Shown: piece after piece, positions 32,360-44,476 of the stretch
Position numbering within the stretch: the stretch's first letter is position 1
Layout of the letters: every line of letters starts with the position of its first letter
Source: Mrakia gelida
Lineage: Eukaryota; Basidiomycota; Tremellomycetes; Cystofilobasidiales; Mrakiaceae
Direction: 5' to 3'
Length of the DNA: 64,000 nt
Assembly: GCA_024345305.1 (NCBI GenBank)
Contig: BRON01000012.1
Coordinates: forward strand, 310,001-374,000
Position numbers and translations under genes: made by a program
The notes under the pieces: generated by a model
What the model saw: the letters and a program-made list of their open reading frames with translations, nothing else
Told to the model about the DNA's origin: nothing
Databases searched by the model: none

Positions 32360-34526
32360 CTAAGGAAGACCTCCAGCGAATTGGGACCTGCGTCGGCTGA
32401 GAGAGGACTGAAAGACGAGCGAAGAGACGAGATAAGAGTTAGCGATCGTGGACAGTCAGGAAGGAAAGAGAGAGAGAAACCAGGCGACTCACCTCGCGTC
32501 AAAGCTCTCCAAATCGAAATCTCCCGTCTTCAAAGCAGCTCTGACCTCCTCAACCGGGCATTTCCTCAACGTCTCGACGGGATTCATCTCCGTAAGACCA
32601 TCGCAGCAGAAGCAGTAGCATCCCTCCGTCCCGACTTGCTCCTCGTCTCCCGTCGTCTCTTCCAAGCTCCTCTCCCCATCGTCCGACTCAACCACGACGC
32701 CATCGAAATGAGCAACCCAACTCTCGTCAACGCCCTCCAGCGAATCGATAGTCGTCATCCTCCAATGGACTCTAGCTCCCTCCTGGAGAACGTCTGCGAG
32801 GAGTCCAAGGCGAGCGAGGTTCACGTCGCGTCCAGCGTTCCAGATCGCTTCGGATCCTCCGACGAGCCGACGGTCTCGTTCGAGGTCTGGTCGCGTCGTG
32901 AGGAGGGAGTCGGTGCATCGAGCACAGGTGAGGACGTCTCCGACGGTTCGGACGGGAGTGAGAGGACATCTCAGCGTGAGGGAGAAGAGGGAGGGAAGAT
33001 GAGCGAAGGCGGCGAGGGTGGATGACTGAGTTGTGATTTTAAACGGAAGATTTGTCAGCGAGTGCGAGCGTCGACGCAGGTCAAGGAGAGAAAGGAAACG
33101 CACCCAATCAGTCCATCGGAGGTTCTGAACGACGGCCGAAATGTCGAGTGAGGTGAGGGTGGTGAGGTGTTGAGTGAGAGTGATGAGCTGCGAGGGTCCG
33201 ACGAGCTCCCCTGGTGCGAGTTGGATATTCAACGACGTGATCTCTCCGAAAAACGACTCGACCTTGTAGTAGTTCAGATCTACTCCGAACCCCTCGTCGA
33301 GAAGCTCGTCCTCGTCCGTTGATGGGGTCATGGCTCCGATTCGAGGGCAAGGGATCCACGTTTCCTGACTGAGCTCGAAGCTCGTTCCCTTGTAGATCCT
33401 GAGTCGACCCTCGTCGTCGTTCTTGATCTCGGACCTGACCTCCACGGAAGCGATGAACATCAGGGATAGTGAATCGGAGTCCAGAGCTTCTCCAAGCCAG
33501 GCGATGAGAGGAAAGGAGTGAGAGGGAGCGGTGATGACCTGCAGCCTACTGATCTTGAGCTTGCGATGGAGGAGGAGGGGAGAGTCCTCGGGGAGAGGGA
33601 TGTCGACGACCAAGCGGAGGAATACGACGGCGACCTGGTGATGCTCCAAGAGGTCGAGGAGGCCGTTGACCCACCCGACGTCTTCCTCTCGCTCGATCCA
33701 AAGCTCGAGGGATCCGTCGATGGAGATTCTTCGTCCCTCCTTCGGAACAGCGCGGAAGTTGGGTTCCAGAGGCAGTTGACCCGAGTGGAGGGCGGTGAAG
33801 AACCCGAATCTCTCGAGGGAGGAGGAGAGAACGATGTTGTGGAAGAGGAGGTTGTCGAGGAGGCGAGAATCGAGGACGATGTTCGTGAGGGAGGAAAGAC
33901 GAGGGAGGCATGCTGCGATGACCGAGCTGAGTGATTTCCAGGACGAGTCTTTGGGAGCGCTGTCCCAGCTATCCGAGATGGAGAGGAATCTGGGAAGTCA
34001 AGGGCAGGGAAGTGAGCAAAAAGAGAGAGATGGGCGGGGAACGAAGGAGCAAAGGGAAAGCTCACTTGAGTCTCGATGCGAAGTCTGTGAGAACTAGTTC
34101 TCGGAGAGTTCGCAAGCATGGTCCGTCTGTGACCGTGAAGGAGAGATTTGTTCGAATAGACCCCTCGAGAATCTGGCAAACCCGGGAGAGACAGAGATCA
34201 GATGGGGGTAGGGAAGTTAGTTCGACGATGGAGCAGCGAGTCGAGCATGCTACTGACCCTCCTGAACCTCTGACATGTCTGCGAGAGCTTGATCTTGTCC
34301 GACTCCTTTGGAAGGAACCCAAAGATGTGGTTGAGCGTTTCGACGGGGAGCTGCAGAAGGAAGGGAGGAACAAGGAAGGGGAAGGGAGGGGGGAGGGGAG
34401 GGGAGGAAGGAAGCGGTGAGCTCGACTTGTCTTCAAGAAGGAACCGTCGAAGCAGCCTCGCAAGACGGGACTCACGGTTTGGATGAAGCAGAGATCTCGA
34501 GATGCGGCTTCCTTCAATGTAGCCAT
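32360..34526 (-). CDS. F-box protein with leucine-rich C-terminal region
   Basis: F-box proteins bind SKP1 and choose substrates for SCF ubiquitin ligases. The N-terminus MATLKEAASRDLCFIQT continues into LPVETLNHIFGFLPKESDKI and KLSQTCQRFRR, a clear F-box. The following 500 residues are leucine-rich and irregular, with motifs such as LSSVIAACLPRLSSLTNIVL, LERFGFFTALHSGQLPLEPN and LPSLFSLTLRCPLT, as in the basidiomycete F-box/LRR families. The C-terminal part contains CYCFCCDGLTEMNPVETLRK. I place the stop at 32360-32362 after one more short exon, which is less certain than the rest. The gene is head-to-head with another F-box gene, with 133 bp between start codons. Confidence 0.7.
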
Positions 34527-34659
34527 GGCGTCGAAAAAGTGAAGAAAAGGAAAAGAGGAGGGAGAAGTGGGTCGTCGCTCGAAGGAAATAGTCGTCGAGC
34601 TCGCCTTTCCATCCTTCCTCCCTCCCAGCGCTCACCCTCTCCCCCCTCCTTTCGTCGCC

Positions 34660-35599
34660 ATGCATCTTTCACCTTCCTCGCTATCGCAGAAGATCCCCAT
34701 CGAAGTCATCAACCTCATCATCCGAGAATCCGACGCCTTTTCGACGCTCAAAGCGTGGTGTCTCGTCTCGAAGGGATCATTATCCATCGCCGGTCCCCTC
34801 CTGATGAGAGAGGTCGTTCTTCATCGACCGCAGGACATCACTCCTTTCCTTCACAGCAGGGTAGGTACTCGGTCTCTTCTAGCTGCTATCCTTCTCGTCT
34901 TTATACCTTTTGCTGACCTTCGCTCGCTTTGAAACGGCAGTTCCAAAGCGTACACTCGACTCAGCCCTCCTCCTCCTCACGTTCGCCTTCCTCTTCCCTC
35001 ATCCGTCAACACCTCTCGACCAACCACACCCGTTTCCTCGATCTACTTGTCCGCCCTTCCTTTATCTTGGGAATCTACCCGGACCAAGCTCTCGAAGAAC
35101 GCCCAAGCAGACCAAGGTTGACGCTCTCGATGTCGGTTCGGGAGAGCGGAGAGGACGACCTGGACATCCTCACCTCTTGGGTTCCAACGGTCTTGCGATG
35201 GCTCCAGCCTGGTCGGTTTGCGGAGGTAGATCGTGATGGTACTCTGATTATCGGTCAGTAGCTGGCCTCGAGGCTCCTTCAAGGGTCAAGCTCAACGCTG
35301 AACTCTTTCGTCGTTTCACTCCCTCCATCTTAGCCTACTCTCCTTCCCTCACCTCCGACTACCTCGACCACCTCTCCTCCTCCGACGATCCCGGACTCTT
35401 GGATCACGTCAGCGACTACATGCGCATCCGAATGGTCCAGAACCTCGAGGGAGGAGCAGGCTCCGTCTTGTCGATGCTGGAGAAGACGGTCGGTACGCGT
35501 CTCCTCCCGAATCCAACGTTGGAGGAGCTTCGCGGGGCTCTCCTGGGCTCGGAGTACATCAGCCTGAAGGAGGAGCTGGATATGTTGAAAGGCGGCTAA
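34660..35599 (+). CDS. F-box-like protein (family member 2)
   Basis: The start MHLSPSSLSQKIPIEVINLI continues IRESDAFSTLKAWCLVSKGS, an F-box-like motif, then LSIAGPLLMREVVLHRPQDI. After intron 1 comes SVHSTQPSSSSRSP and an LRR-like region (RFLDLLVRPSFILGIYPDQA, DLDILTSWVPTVLRWLQPGR). After intron 2: YSPSLTSDYLDHLSSSDDPG and, near the end, SEYISLKEELDMLKGG followed by TAA (35597-35599). The same reading frame goes on beyond this TAA and, joined over two normal-looking introns, gives a helical tail ending PLRKEIEDEQDGA at 35963. The related genes at 45863 and 51018 also end in a helical tail encoded by small exons. The true end may therefore be 35963, or the TAA may be a recent nonsense change. 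Confidence 0.65.
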
Positions 35600-36559
35600 C
35601 CTTTGGAGCAGGAGGAGGTCGGAGGGAGGAATAGTCGATTCGAACTGAGAGCAGGTCGAGTTCCTCGAATTCAGCTTCTTACTCAAGGTTCGTCCATGAT
35701 ACGAGCTCTCTTACTTATGCTTCTGGAGTGGGTGGTTGCTGAGCTGACTGTCTTCTCTCGCTTCTCTGTCTCCTTCTCGTTCCGTCAACAGCTCTCGCAG
35801 ACGCTGTGAAGAAGTCCGTCGAAGCCGCCGTTCGTCTTCCCCTTACTTTTTCCTCTCTTCCTTGTTGTCGAGACCAGACGCTGACGAACTGTCATCTTCT
35901 TGATATCAGGAGAGCGATGAGCCTCTACGAAAGGAGATCGAAGACGAACAGGACGGAGCCTAGGATCAGCCGTCAACGACGACGCGTCGCGTCTCTTCTC
36001 TTCCTCTCTCTCGCCTGTGGCCCCATCATCCCTTTTTTCGTCCGCACCTACTCATTCTTCGCACACATATCCTTTGACTCGAGCCTACTCCTTAGCTACG
36101 CATCTCTAACCTCTGTCTTTTACTTACGCCTCAACGTCTCGTCCGTCGTTCGACTTTGTTTTGCTTCGACTTTCTTCGTTGTTGTTCTTCACTCTGGTTG
36201 ACCTCGTCCGCCTCTGTATTCACCCTATACACTTACGTCACTCTCACCGGACGTTGTGAGCTTGAGCTCCCATCAAATGAGAGAGGAAAGGTCGTCGAGT
36301 CCAGTCCCCTCGACGGCAACCGCGATGCGTCTCTTTGTGCATAGCAGAGGACGAAGGACGCTGCTTTCGACACGGGAAAGACAGGAAAGACCTGAAGTGT
36401 ACTTTCGGAAGCAGGAAGAGAGCACTGAGAAGGGTTGAAGCGTCATGAAAGTCGTTAAGTGAAATCCCGACCCGACGCGTCGAGATCGCCAGCAAAGGCT
36501 GCTCGAGGAAAGGATAAACTTCTACAGTACACCAACAGTCCAAGGGCGTGTACTACAGA
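35600..36559. other. Region after F-box gene 2, possible extra exons then no gene
   Basis: Up to 35963 there are two intron-like stretches (GTTCGT donors, CTGAC-type branches, CAG ends) and exon-like pieces that can belong to the preceding F-box gene. From 35964 to 36559 the DNA is T-rich and then mixed, with ACGCGT copies near 35982 and 36475, and I see no gene. Confidence 0.4.
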
Positions 36560-37637
36560 CTACTGCTGTCCAGGATAAGCAGCTGTCTCGTTCCCCAAAC
36601 CACAAAAGACGAGCGTCGAGGTTCGTCAGTCCTCGTCTCGACGTCTCTCCCTCCCAAATCAATCAAGAACGAAAAAGGAGAAACGACTCACGCAATCCCT
36701 CCCCCTCCTCAACCCTCCTACTCCTACTCCTCACCCTAGCCTTCTCCACCCTCTCCCAAAACTCAAACGCCTTCCCCTCCCTCACTCCGACGTCGACCTC
36801 GACCTTGTTCGCCCCCTCGGGAAAGCCGCCTTCTGGCGTTGGAGCGAAGACGAACGAGACGGAGGGTGGGGAGAAGATGGGTTGGTTGAATTTAAGGGAG
36901 TGAACGGAGGAGAGAGCGATGGAGAGGGAGTGAAGGGGCGTTGAGGTGCTGGTGGAGGAGGGGGTGGTAGGGAGTAGGGAGGAGATGCTGCACGAAGAGG
37001 GAGAAGGGTGAGCTGGGTAGGGCAGAAGATAGAGAGAGGGAGAGACGCACTAGGAGTAGGATGACTGAAGCATCGTTGAGCTGGTTGACGGTGGAGGAGG
37101 CGACGTCGAGGCAGAAGGGTCGAAAGAGGGAGGAGGAGGGAGAGCTGAGGTTGGGGAGACGAAGATGACCTGTTCGTTCGAGCAGCACAGACGCAAATCG
37201 AGTCAGGATTTGAGCTCGACGACAACCCAAGACATACACTCACCCGTTTATTTGATACCCAGACCTTCCCACTTGCTCGAAGGGTGTTCTATCGAGTCGA
37301 GAAAAGCAAAGGAGGAGAGGTCAGCTTCGAGCTCGCTCGTCCATCGTTCATCGCCGCTCTTCCCCCTCCCTCTTCCCGCAGAGCGGAGTACAAACTCACC
37401 TTGGGCCCATGAAGAGTAGGGGGTACAACCACGGTGAGATCAGCCGATTCAACTGTGTAGATGAACTTTTCCTCTGTAGAGGAAACGAAATCGTCGAAGC
37501 GGAGCGAGAGCAATCGAAGGTCAGCTCCTCGCTTCTCGTCTCTCTTCTCCTCTCCTCCCTCGTTTTCTCGAGTACTCACCAGGCAGCGGCACAGGCTCTA
37601 GCCCATTCGTAGAAACTTGCGTCCAGTTGAGAGACAT
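36560..37637 (-). CDS. WBP2-like GRAM-domain protein
   Basis: The protein starts MSLNWTQVSTNGLEPVPLPE and continues EKFIYTVESADLTVVVPPTL, TLRASGKVWVSNKRVIFVSP, a spliced low-complexity Ser/Pro loop, then SLSIALSSVHSLKFNQPIFS and VSFVFAPTPEGGFPEGANKV, KAFEFWERVEKARV. The order, a strand pair, the G.(V/L)W.(S/T)..R(V/I)IF signature and a K.NQPIF strand, matches the GRAM/PH-like domain of WW-domain binding protein 2 and fungal homologues. The last small exon gives LPAYPGQQ-stop, which resembles the PAY/PPxY-like tails of that family. Six exons keep frame through canonical sites. WBP2 proteins act as adaptors and co-regulators; the fungal role is not established. It is divergent from NDUFA8 (130 bp between starts). 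Confidence 0.7.
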
Positions 37638-37767
37638 ATCGAAAAGTTGAACCTCGTGGTTGGTCGGTTGGTAGGCAAGCAGCTCACCCTCTCCTCGCTC
37701 GTTTCGACCCCGCTCCTTCCTCCTCCCACCCTCCACACGCCCCACCTTCCCTCCTCCAAGAATCAAG

Positions 37768-39019
37768 ATGGTCGACGCATCCAAAGAGCCCGCGAAGGAC
37801 ATGTTCATGGGAGATGATAATCTCGCAACGTGGCTAAACGAGTCAGTCTCTCCCCTCCCCCCTCCTCTCTCTCTCTTGTTCGTTCCCATCTCTCCCGGCT
37901 CGAGGCTGACCTCCGTTCGTTCGTTTGACTGCAGCACCTCCTACGAGCCCACCTCGATGCCCAAGCACGTCCCACCCGTTCAGGAACTAGGAATCACTTC
38001 TGCTCCGATGAAGAGTGCGAGTTTCCATATGGCGAGTTACTGTAAGGAGTATACTGGTCAGTTCGAACCCACCTGTCCTCTCCTTCCCCGGCTCGTCTCT
38101 CTCTCCATCTCGCGAGCTCACCCGTCGGTCGTTTGCGTTCCTTTGGCAGAGGACTTCATGCTGTGCAGAGGGGAGAGTCAAGATCCTGCTCATTGCTTGC
38201 TCGAGGGGAGGAGGGTGACTAGGTGTGGGACGGATTTGTGAGTAGAACGACGAGGGAGGGACGAACGGAGGAAGGCGGGGTGGGGAGCGAGAGAGACGAG
38301 CGAGAGCTGACCCTTCTCCCTCCTCGCTCTTTCTTTCCCGCTTCGAACGTATGCTTACGCGTGCGTGTCGACAGCATCAACCAGATGCGACAGAACTGTG
38401 GGGAGGTCTTTGCTGCTCACTGGCAGTGTTTGGATCGACGAAACCAGGTTCGTCCCTCCCTCTCTCTCGCTTTCCCTCGTTTGCGACCTTCGTTCGTTCG
38501 GTCGTTCGTTCGTCTGGGCTGACACGTTTGGTGGGATTGGTTTGGGAACGGGATGTGGTAACAGGCGACTTTCAGATGTCGAAACGCTGAGAAGAGGTTG
38601 AACATCTGTGCGGAGGAGAAGATGGTGGGTCTTGAGCTCGAGTCTTCGCTTTCTTTGTCGCGATTTTGGGGTGGTTGGGTTGGAAGAGAGCTTGAATGGT
38701 AGGGAGAGTGGAGCAAGCTGGTTTGGATGGCTGGGAGGCTCATCCATCGCTCTCAAAGGCGTGTCGTCCCACGAAACCTCGCGTCGTCGCACACGCGTTC
38801 TCCCCTCCCCACCCCATTTCAACCTTCGCCTCCCTTATTCCCAGCCCACCCTCACCCTCTTTCCCACTCTCCACCTTGATCTCGAAACTAACCACTTGCC
38901 CCCCCTCTCTCCCTTCCTCCCCTCTCCAGGGCCTCAAGAAGATCATCCCCGACGCTCAAGGCATCCCGATCCACCTCAGGGACGATAAGGCCCTTTACCA
39001 CAAGTCTTGGGAGGCCTAA
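37768..39019 (+). CDS. NDUFA8: NADH dehydrogenase (complex I) 19-kDa subunit NDUFA8-like
   Basis: NDUFA8 is an accessory subunit on the intermembrane-space side of respiratory complex I, folded by disulphides through the MIA40 route. The start is MVDASKEPAKDMFMGDDNLA, then TSYEPTSMPKHVPPVQELGI and SAPMKSASFHMASYCKEYT. Twin cysteine motifs follow: EDFMLCRGESQDPAHCLLEG with RRVTRCGTD, NQMRQNCGEVFAAHWQCLDR, then an exon ATFRCRNAEKRLNICAEEKM. The C-terminus is GIPIHLRDDKALYHKSWEA. The cysteine spacing (CX9C-type) and order fit the family. Six or seven exons; one donor is GTTCGT. Confidence 0.88.
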
Positions 39020-39539
39020 ACCTTCGCTTCACGACGTCGAGCTCTTGTTTCTGGTTAGGTTAGAGAGGGAAGAAGGGAGAAACGACGACGCGTCCTCGGT
39101 TCTCGTTCTTTGATTTCGTTTCTCGCCTCTTTCGTTGTTTATAGGCTGGCTCTTTTTTGTTTTGGCTGGTTACACATATGTTTACGATCTCATCTCTTCT
39201 TCTTCTCTGGCGTTTTAGTGGTCGGAAAGATGAGAGCGACGGACGAGGAGACGCGAGCTCGAGAGATGCGCTCACCTCGTTCCAGATTTTCACAGATCGC
39301 CATTCGCGACCGTGCGACCTCCTTGGTCTCTCAAGTGCTGGTATCAAGAGCTTACCTTCACCGAAAGCAAAGCAAAAACAAAAAAAAGGTGACGTTCTCG
39401 AGCTTGCTTTTCCTTCCTTCCCTCTCCCTCCGCACAGTCCCTTCCTCTCTTAGCTCACCTCCTCCTCCCTTCCCTCCCTCACCCTCCCAACCCCTTCTCC
39501 TTCCCCCCATCCCTCCCGCCCTCTCTCGCCCTTCGCGCG

Positions 39540-42500
39540 ATGGCCACCTCCCCCTTCCCCCTCGAACGCCTATTCTACCTCTCTCTCCCGACGCCCTCCG
39601 CTAGATCCAACTTCACTCGCAAACGCAACGCCGCAACTGCAGCTTACAAGCGGAACTATCCTTCGTGTGGGGAGCAAGAAGCGAGGGAGGAGGGGTGGAG
39701 AGCTGCTGGGTGGGGAGGGCCTTGGTATGAGGAGGAGGTGGAGGGTACCCAAAAAGGGGGGGAGGGGGAGGGAGAGGGGGAGGAGGAAGGAGAGAAGGAA
39801 GGAGAGGGAGAGGGAGAAGGAAGGGAATGGTTGGTTGGGTTGAATGGGAGGCAGAGACAAGGTCCGTATCACTCTCTCAGCTTTGTTTGCGAGCCCATCG
39901 AGGCTCTAAGACCCCCTCAAGTGCTGATGCCCTCTATTGGGACGCTGCGACAGCCGTGATGCACCCTTTCAACACTCCCCTTCAGGTGCTCGCTGGTCCA
40001 GGATCAGGGAAGACTTCCGTCTTGACGAAACGAGTTTGTCATATGGTCCGAGAGCAGGGCTTGAGTCCTGAGAGTATCGTTTGTGTCACGTTTACGAATA
40101 AGGTTAGTCCGAGGGAGGGGGGAGGAGGGGGAAGGAAGGGAAGCGAGCTCGGAGCTGACCTTCGCTTTGTTGTTTTTGGCGGTTGGATGTAGGCTGCTGC
40201 TGAGATGAAGGAACGGTGGGTGTCTCTTTCTATCGAGCGGCTCAGAAGGTCGTCTACTGAGCTGATGATCGGTTCGGCTTCGTCTCTACCAGACTCACCA
40301 AACTCCTAGGCCTCCAAGCCTGCTCTCGACTTCGACTCGGTTCGTCCCCTCCTGCTCCCCCGTCCCTTCCTCTCCTCGCCCCTCCCTCCTGACCCTCCCC
40401 CCCGGCCTTCTTCTCCCCCTCCCCCCCCCCACCCTTCCCCTCCCCACCCGCCCACCCCCCAGGAACCTTCCACCGCCTCTCCCTAACCTACCTCCGAGCC
40501 TCCTCCCACCTCATCGACATCCCCAACAACTTCACCGTCATCGACACCGACGACGCGAAGAAGATCTGCTCGTCCATCTGTGCTTCCCTCCCCTTCTCAG
40601 CTCGAATCAAGGACACAGCGTTCACCGTCGATGGGAAGGTCCTTCTGGACAAGATCTCGGATGCGAAGAGTCGGTGTATCGACTCGGAGGAGATGAGGAG
40701 GAAGGGGGAGTTGGGAGGGGATCTGCCGGGACAGGCGAAAGGGTTTGGGAACAGGGAGGACCAGTGGATGATTTTGACTGCTGATGTGAGTGCTGTCCTC
40801 TTGATCATATCGAGGGGGAGGGAGGGAGGGTGTGAAGAGTGTAGAACTGACGAGTACTGGACGCGTTGCATCGTTCCCAGATGATGGAGGAGTACCAACG
40901 CGTCCTGAGAAAGACGCACTCCCTCGACTTCGATGATCTTCTGAGCGAGTGCGTGAGGCTGTTCGAGGCTCATCCGCACTTGGTTAGCGGGATTCGACAT
41001 ACTTTCGTTGATGAGTTCCAGGTGAGTTCGAGTTCTCGTTCGTTTGGAGCGAGACACGTCGTTTCGAGACTGACGCGATCCTTCTTGTTTGTTCGCTCAC
41101 TCGCACAGGACACCAACACTACTCAGTACAAGCTCATGACGTGAGCTTGACTCTTCTTGACCCTTTGCTTTTCTCTCTCTCTCGAGTCTCTCGAGTCCTG
41201 ATCTTCGCTCCTCGTCTCGTCCAAGGCTCATGGCCTCGCCCACCAACTCGGTCACCATTGTCGGAGATCCAGATCAGGTCAGCAAGCGATCCTTCGTATA
41301 TCTCGGCTATACCTCTAGCTGACATCTCTTCTTCTTACGTTCTCGCAGAGTGTCTACGGATGGAGAGCTGCCCGTTCGTGATCGACTTCTCTCTCGACGC
41401 GTCTCGCGTTCCAGCTCCTGACCCTCGTTCTTCCATTTCACCCCCTCTTCAGGTATCGAGAACCTCAAATTCATGCGAAAGGACTTCCCCAACACCACTC
41501 AGGTCCTTCTCGAGCAGTCCTATAGGTCCACTAAGGCGATTCTGTCGTCCTCGCTCAAACTCATCTCTCAAGGTTCGTTGCTCGGCTTCCTTCACGCCTC
41601 TTTCCAGCTCCTCCTCAGATGACACGTGCGCTAACTCCTCTCCTTCGCCCCCTATCCCTCCCAGACACCAACCGAGAGCACAAGGGCCTCACGAGCAAGC
41701 ATCCCGAGGGCCTGCGACCCTGCCTCATCGTTCACCAAACGGCCAACCTCGAGGCTGCTGCTAACGCGGAGGAGATCAAGAGGATCAAAGCTCATACGGG
41801 ACTTGGGTTTGCGGATTTCGCGATCCTTCGTGAGTTCGATCCGTCCTCGAAGCGAAGGAAAGAGTCGACTGACGCGGTTCGTTCCGTTTTGCTCGTCGCT
41901 CGCAGTTCGATACAACGCTCTTTCTCGACCTCTCGAACAGGCTCTCACCCGAGAGAGGATTCCTTCGAAGCTGATTGGGACTGTCAAGGTTCGTTGCGAT
42001 CTCGGCATCGTTCGCTATTGGTTTCGACGTGACTTGAGCTAACCTCGACGCGGGTCCTGTTATCCTCTTCAGTTCTTTGGTCGAGCGGAGGTCAAGGACC
42101 TGATGGCTTATCTCCAACTCGTAGAGAACCCTTTCCATACTGTGAGTACCCTCCTCTGCCGCCTGCGCCCCGCTTCGAACGAGATGAACGAAGCTGACCC
42201 TCGACCTCTTTTCCTCCAGCCTTCGTTCGAGCGAGTCGTCAACGTCCCCAACCGAGGATTCGGATCTCGAGTGCGTTCTCTCCCACTTCTATGCCGTTCA
42301 ACCGAACCTCAGCGCTGATCCGCCTTCCACATCTCCCCTCCCAGTCCGTCGAAACCCTCAAGATCCGAGCCGACGCCATGGGGATCTCCATCTCAGACCT
42401 CGCCAACCGAATTGCCGACGGAGAACCCTTCGAGCTCGGTTCTGCTCTGGTTGGCTCGCTCAAGAGCTTCATGGGAGTTATCGCGAGCTTGAAGAGGAAA

Positions 42501-44476
42501 TCTCAGGAGGTTCGTCTCTCGTTCTTTTCGTTTCCTTGCGTCGCGAACGTACAGCAGAACGAGAACGCGTGCTGACGTTCTTCGCGTCTCTTCGGTTCGA
42601 CAGGGACTCGGAGCTTATGGAGTTCTTCAGAGTCTTTTGCAGACTACAGGTTACGAGGAGTACCTCAAGAGGCACAACCCTGATTTCGAATCCAAAATTC
42701 AGAATGTTCAGGAGCTGGTGAGTGGTCTTTTCTCTCCCATCTTTCAAGGGAGGGTCAGAATTCAGGTTTCGGACGTGGGCGTTCCAGCGTCGTAAGCTCT
42801 CGACGACGCTGGTTCGACGCTGGTTCTTCAAAGCCCGAGGCCGAGGGGGGTGTCAGAAAATGTTTTCTGCCGCAGCGAGAACACAAGCGAGCGACGCTGG
42901 TCTCGAAGCGATGAGCTGACGACGCGCCCACCCCTTGTCCGAAGAATTCTGACCCCCCCTTGCATCTTTCGTCGCTCTTTCTTTCTCTTTCTCCCATTCC
43001 CTTCCTGACTCCTCGCACTTTTTCACTCGTCACCCTAGCTCACCTTCGCCCACGAAGAAGACAAGCTCTTCCAGGAAGCTCAAGCGACCAACCCCTCGAC
43101 CTCAACTCCTCTCTCGTCCTTCCTCGAGTGCTCGACCCTCGCGACTGAGGCTGCCGCTGCTGATGGATCGAAGGGAGTGAGTCAAACCTCCCATCCTCTC
43201 GTTTGTTCTTCTCCTCTCTGATCCTCGAGCTGACTTCTCCTTCTCTTCGTTTCATCGCAGAGCGTCACGATCGCGACGATTCACTCCGCCAAAGGTCTCG
43301 AATGGCCCGTCGTCTTCCTTCCTGGTCTCGAGGAGGGGAAGATGCCTTTCTTCCGAAGTGTTTCGCCTGAGGAACTGGCTGAGGAGAGGTGAGTTCGACC
43401 TCAATCTTGATCTCACAGCTCTCGCTTTCGCTTCGTTCGAGCAAAACCCACGCTGACCTCTCTGTCCTTCCTTTTTCCTCGCTTGTTTTGTTCAGACGAC
43501 TCCTCTTCGTCGCTCAAACTCGAGCTCAAGTCCTTCTGAACTTGTCCTGGGCTACCACGAGGAACTGGGCCGGAAAGGATCAACCGAACGTCGTGGGTGT
43601 CGAGTTCCTCTTTCGTCGCGTCGACTTCTCTGTCGCGTTCGTTCGCGATGCTGACGAGACTGCTCTTTCTCTCACAGATCTCGCGCTTCCTCTCTGCCAC
43701 TATCGAGAAGAATAAGGTGCATACCTCTCGATCTGTTTGTCGTCCCCTTTGCATGCCTCGCCGGTGACCTCTCGTTTCGATCTTCGCTTCGCAAAACCAG
43801 AACGAGTTCGACCCCGTCGTCCCAACCTTCACCGCCCAAGCTCGAGCGGATATCTCCAAGGTGCTGAACCGAAACCCTTTCTCCGAGGAGGAGATTGCCC
43901 TCTCGGTTGCTGCCTTGTAAGTCCTTCTCCGCTCGACCCCTTCTCCCTTCTCTCGCCGACCATCGACGCGTCTCCGCTTCGTTCGAAACAGCGACGAATC
44001 CAAGATCGCTAGACCTTCCAACCTCATCGTTCGTTCTTTCTCCTCTCTCCCCCCTCTTACTCCTTCTTTCTCGCAGCTTCCACTAACCTTCTCTCCTCGT
44101 TGCTCGCGAACGAAATCAGGCATCAACCTCCTCCTCCTCCCACTCCTCCTCCTTCCCCAACCTCGCTCGCTTCCCCTCGACTCCCTACGCCTCCTCCTCT
44201 CAAGGCAACAAGGTAGGGAACTTCAAGACCCCTCTACCCCTCCACCTCGGAGGCCAGAACGGCAATCGACTCGACTACTCGTCGTCCCCCGCGCAGAGTC
44301 AGACGCCCGAGCAGGGGAAGGAGGAGAGGTTGAGGATCGCGAGGGAGAAGAAGGAGAGGTTTGCGGAGATGGCGAGGGAGAAGGCGCTTCTTCTGGCGTC
44401 TGGAGGAGGGGTGAAGAGGGAAGGGGAGAGTTTGGAGGAGGGGGAGGGTGTGGGGGAGAAGAAGATGAGGGTTTAG
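39540..44476 (+). CDS. SRS2: UvrD/SRS2-type ATP-dependent DNA helicase
   Basis: Superfamily 1A 3'-5' helicase of the UvrD/PcrA/Srs2 group; Srs2 removes Rad51 from DNA and limits recombination in the nucleus. The start [20 protein letters not shown] opens a leader with a Glu/Gly-rich tract, then [11 protein letters not shown] joins across the first intron to [20 protein letters not shown] (Q motif and Walker A). Further motifs in order: [17 protein letters not shown] (Ia), [15 protein letters not shown] (Ib), [18 protein letters not shown] (II), [20 protein letters not shown] (III), [16 protein letters not shown] (IV), [40 protein letters not shown] (V) and [17 protein letters not shown] (VI). 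The C-terminus is Ser-rich, then Lys/Glu-rich, ending EKKMRV. Twenty or so short introns interrupt it; one near 40330-40460 is extremely C-rich. All catalytic motifs look intact. Confidence 0.93.

Noticed and set aside
40330..40460. C-rich stretch in the helicase gene as a structural motif (i-motif) or assembly gap
   Set aside because: It is bounded by normal intron signals and exons that join in frame, so it is most simply a pyrimidine-rich intron.
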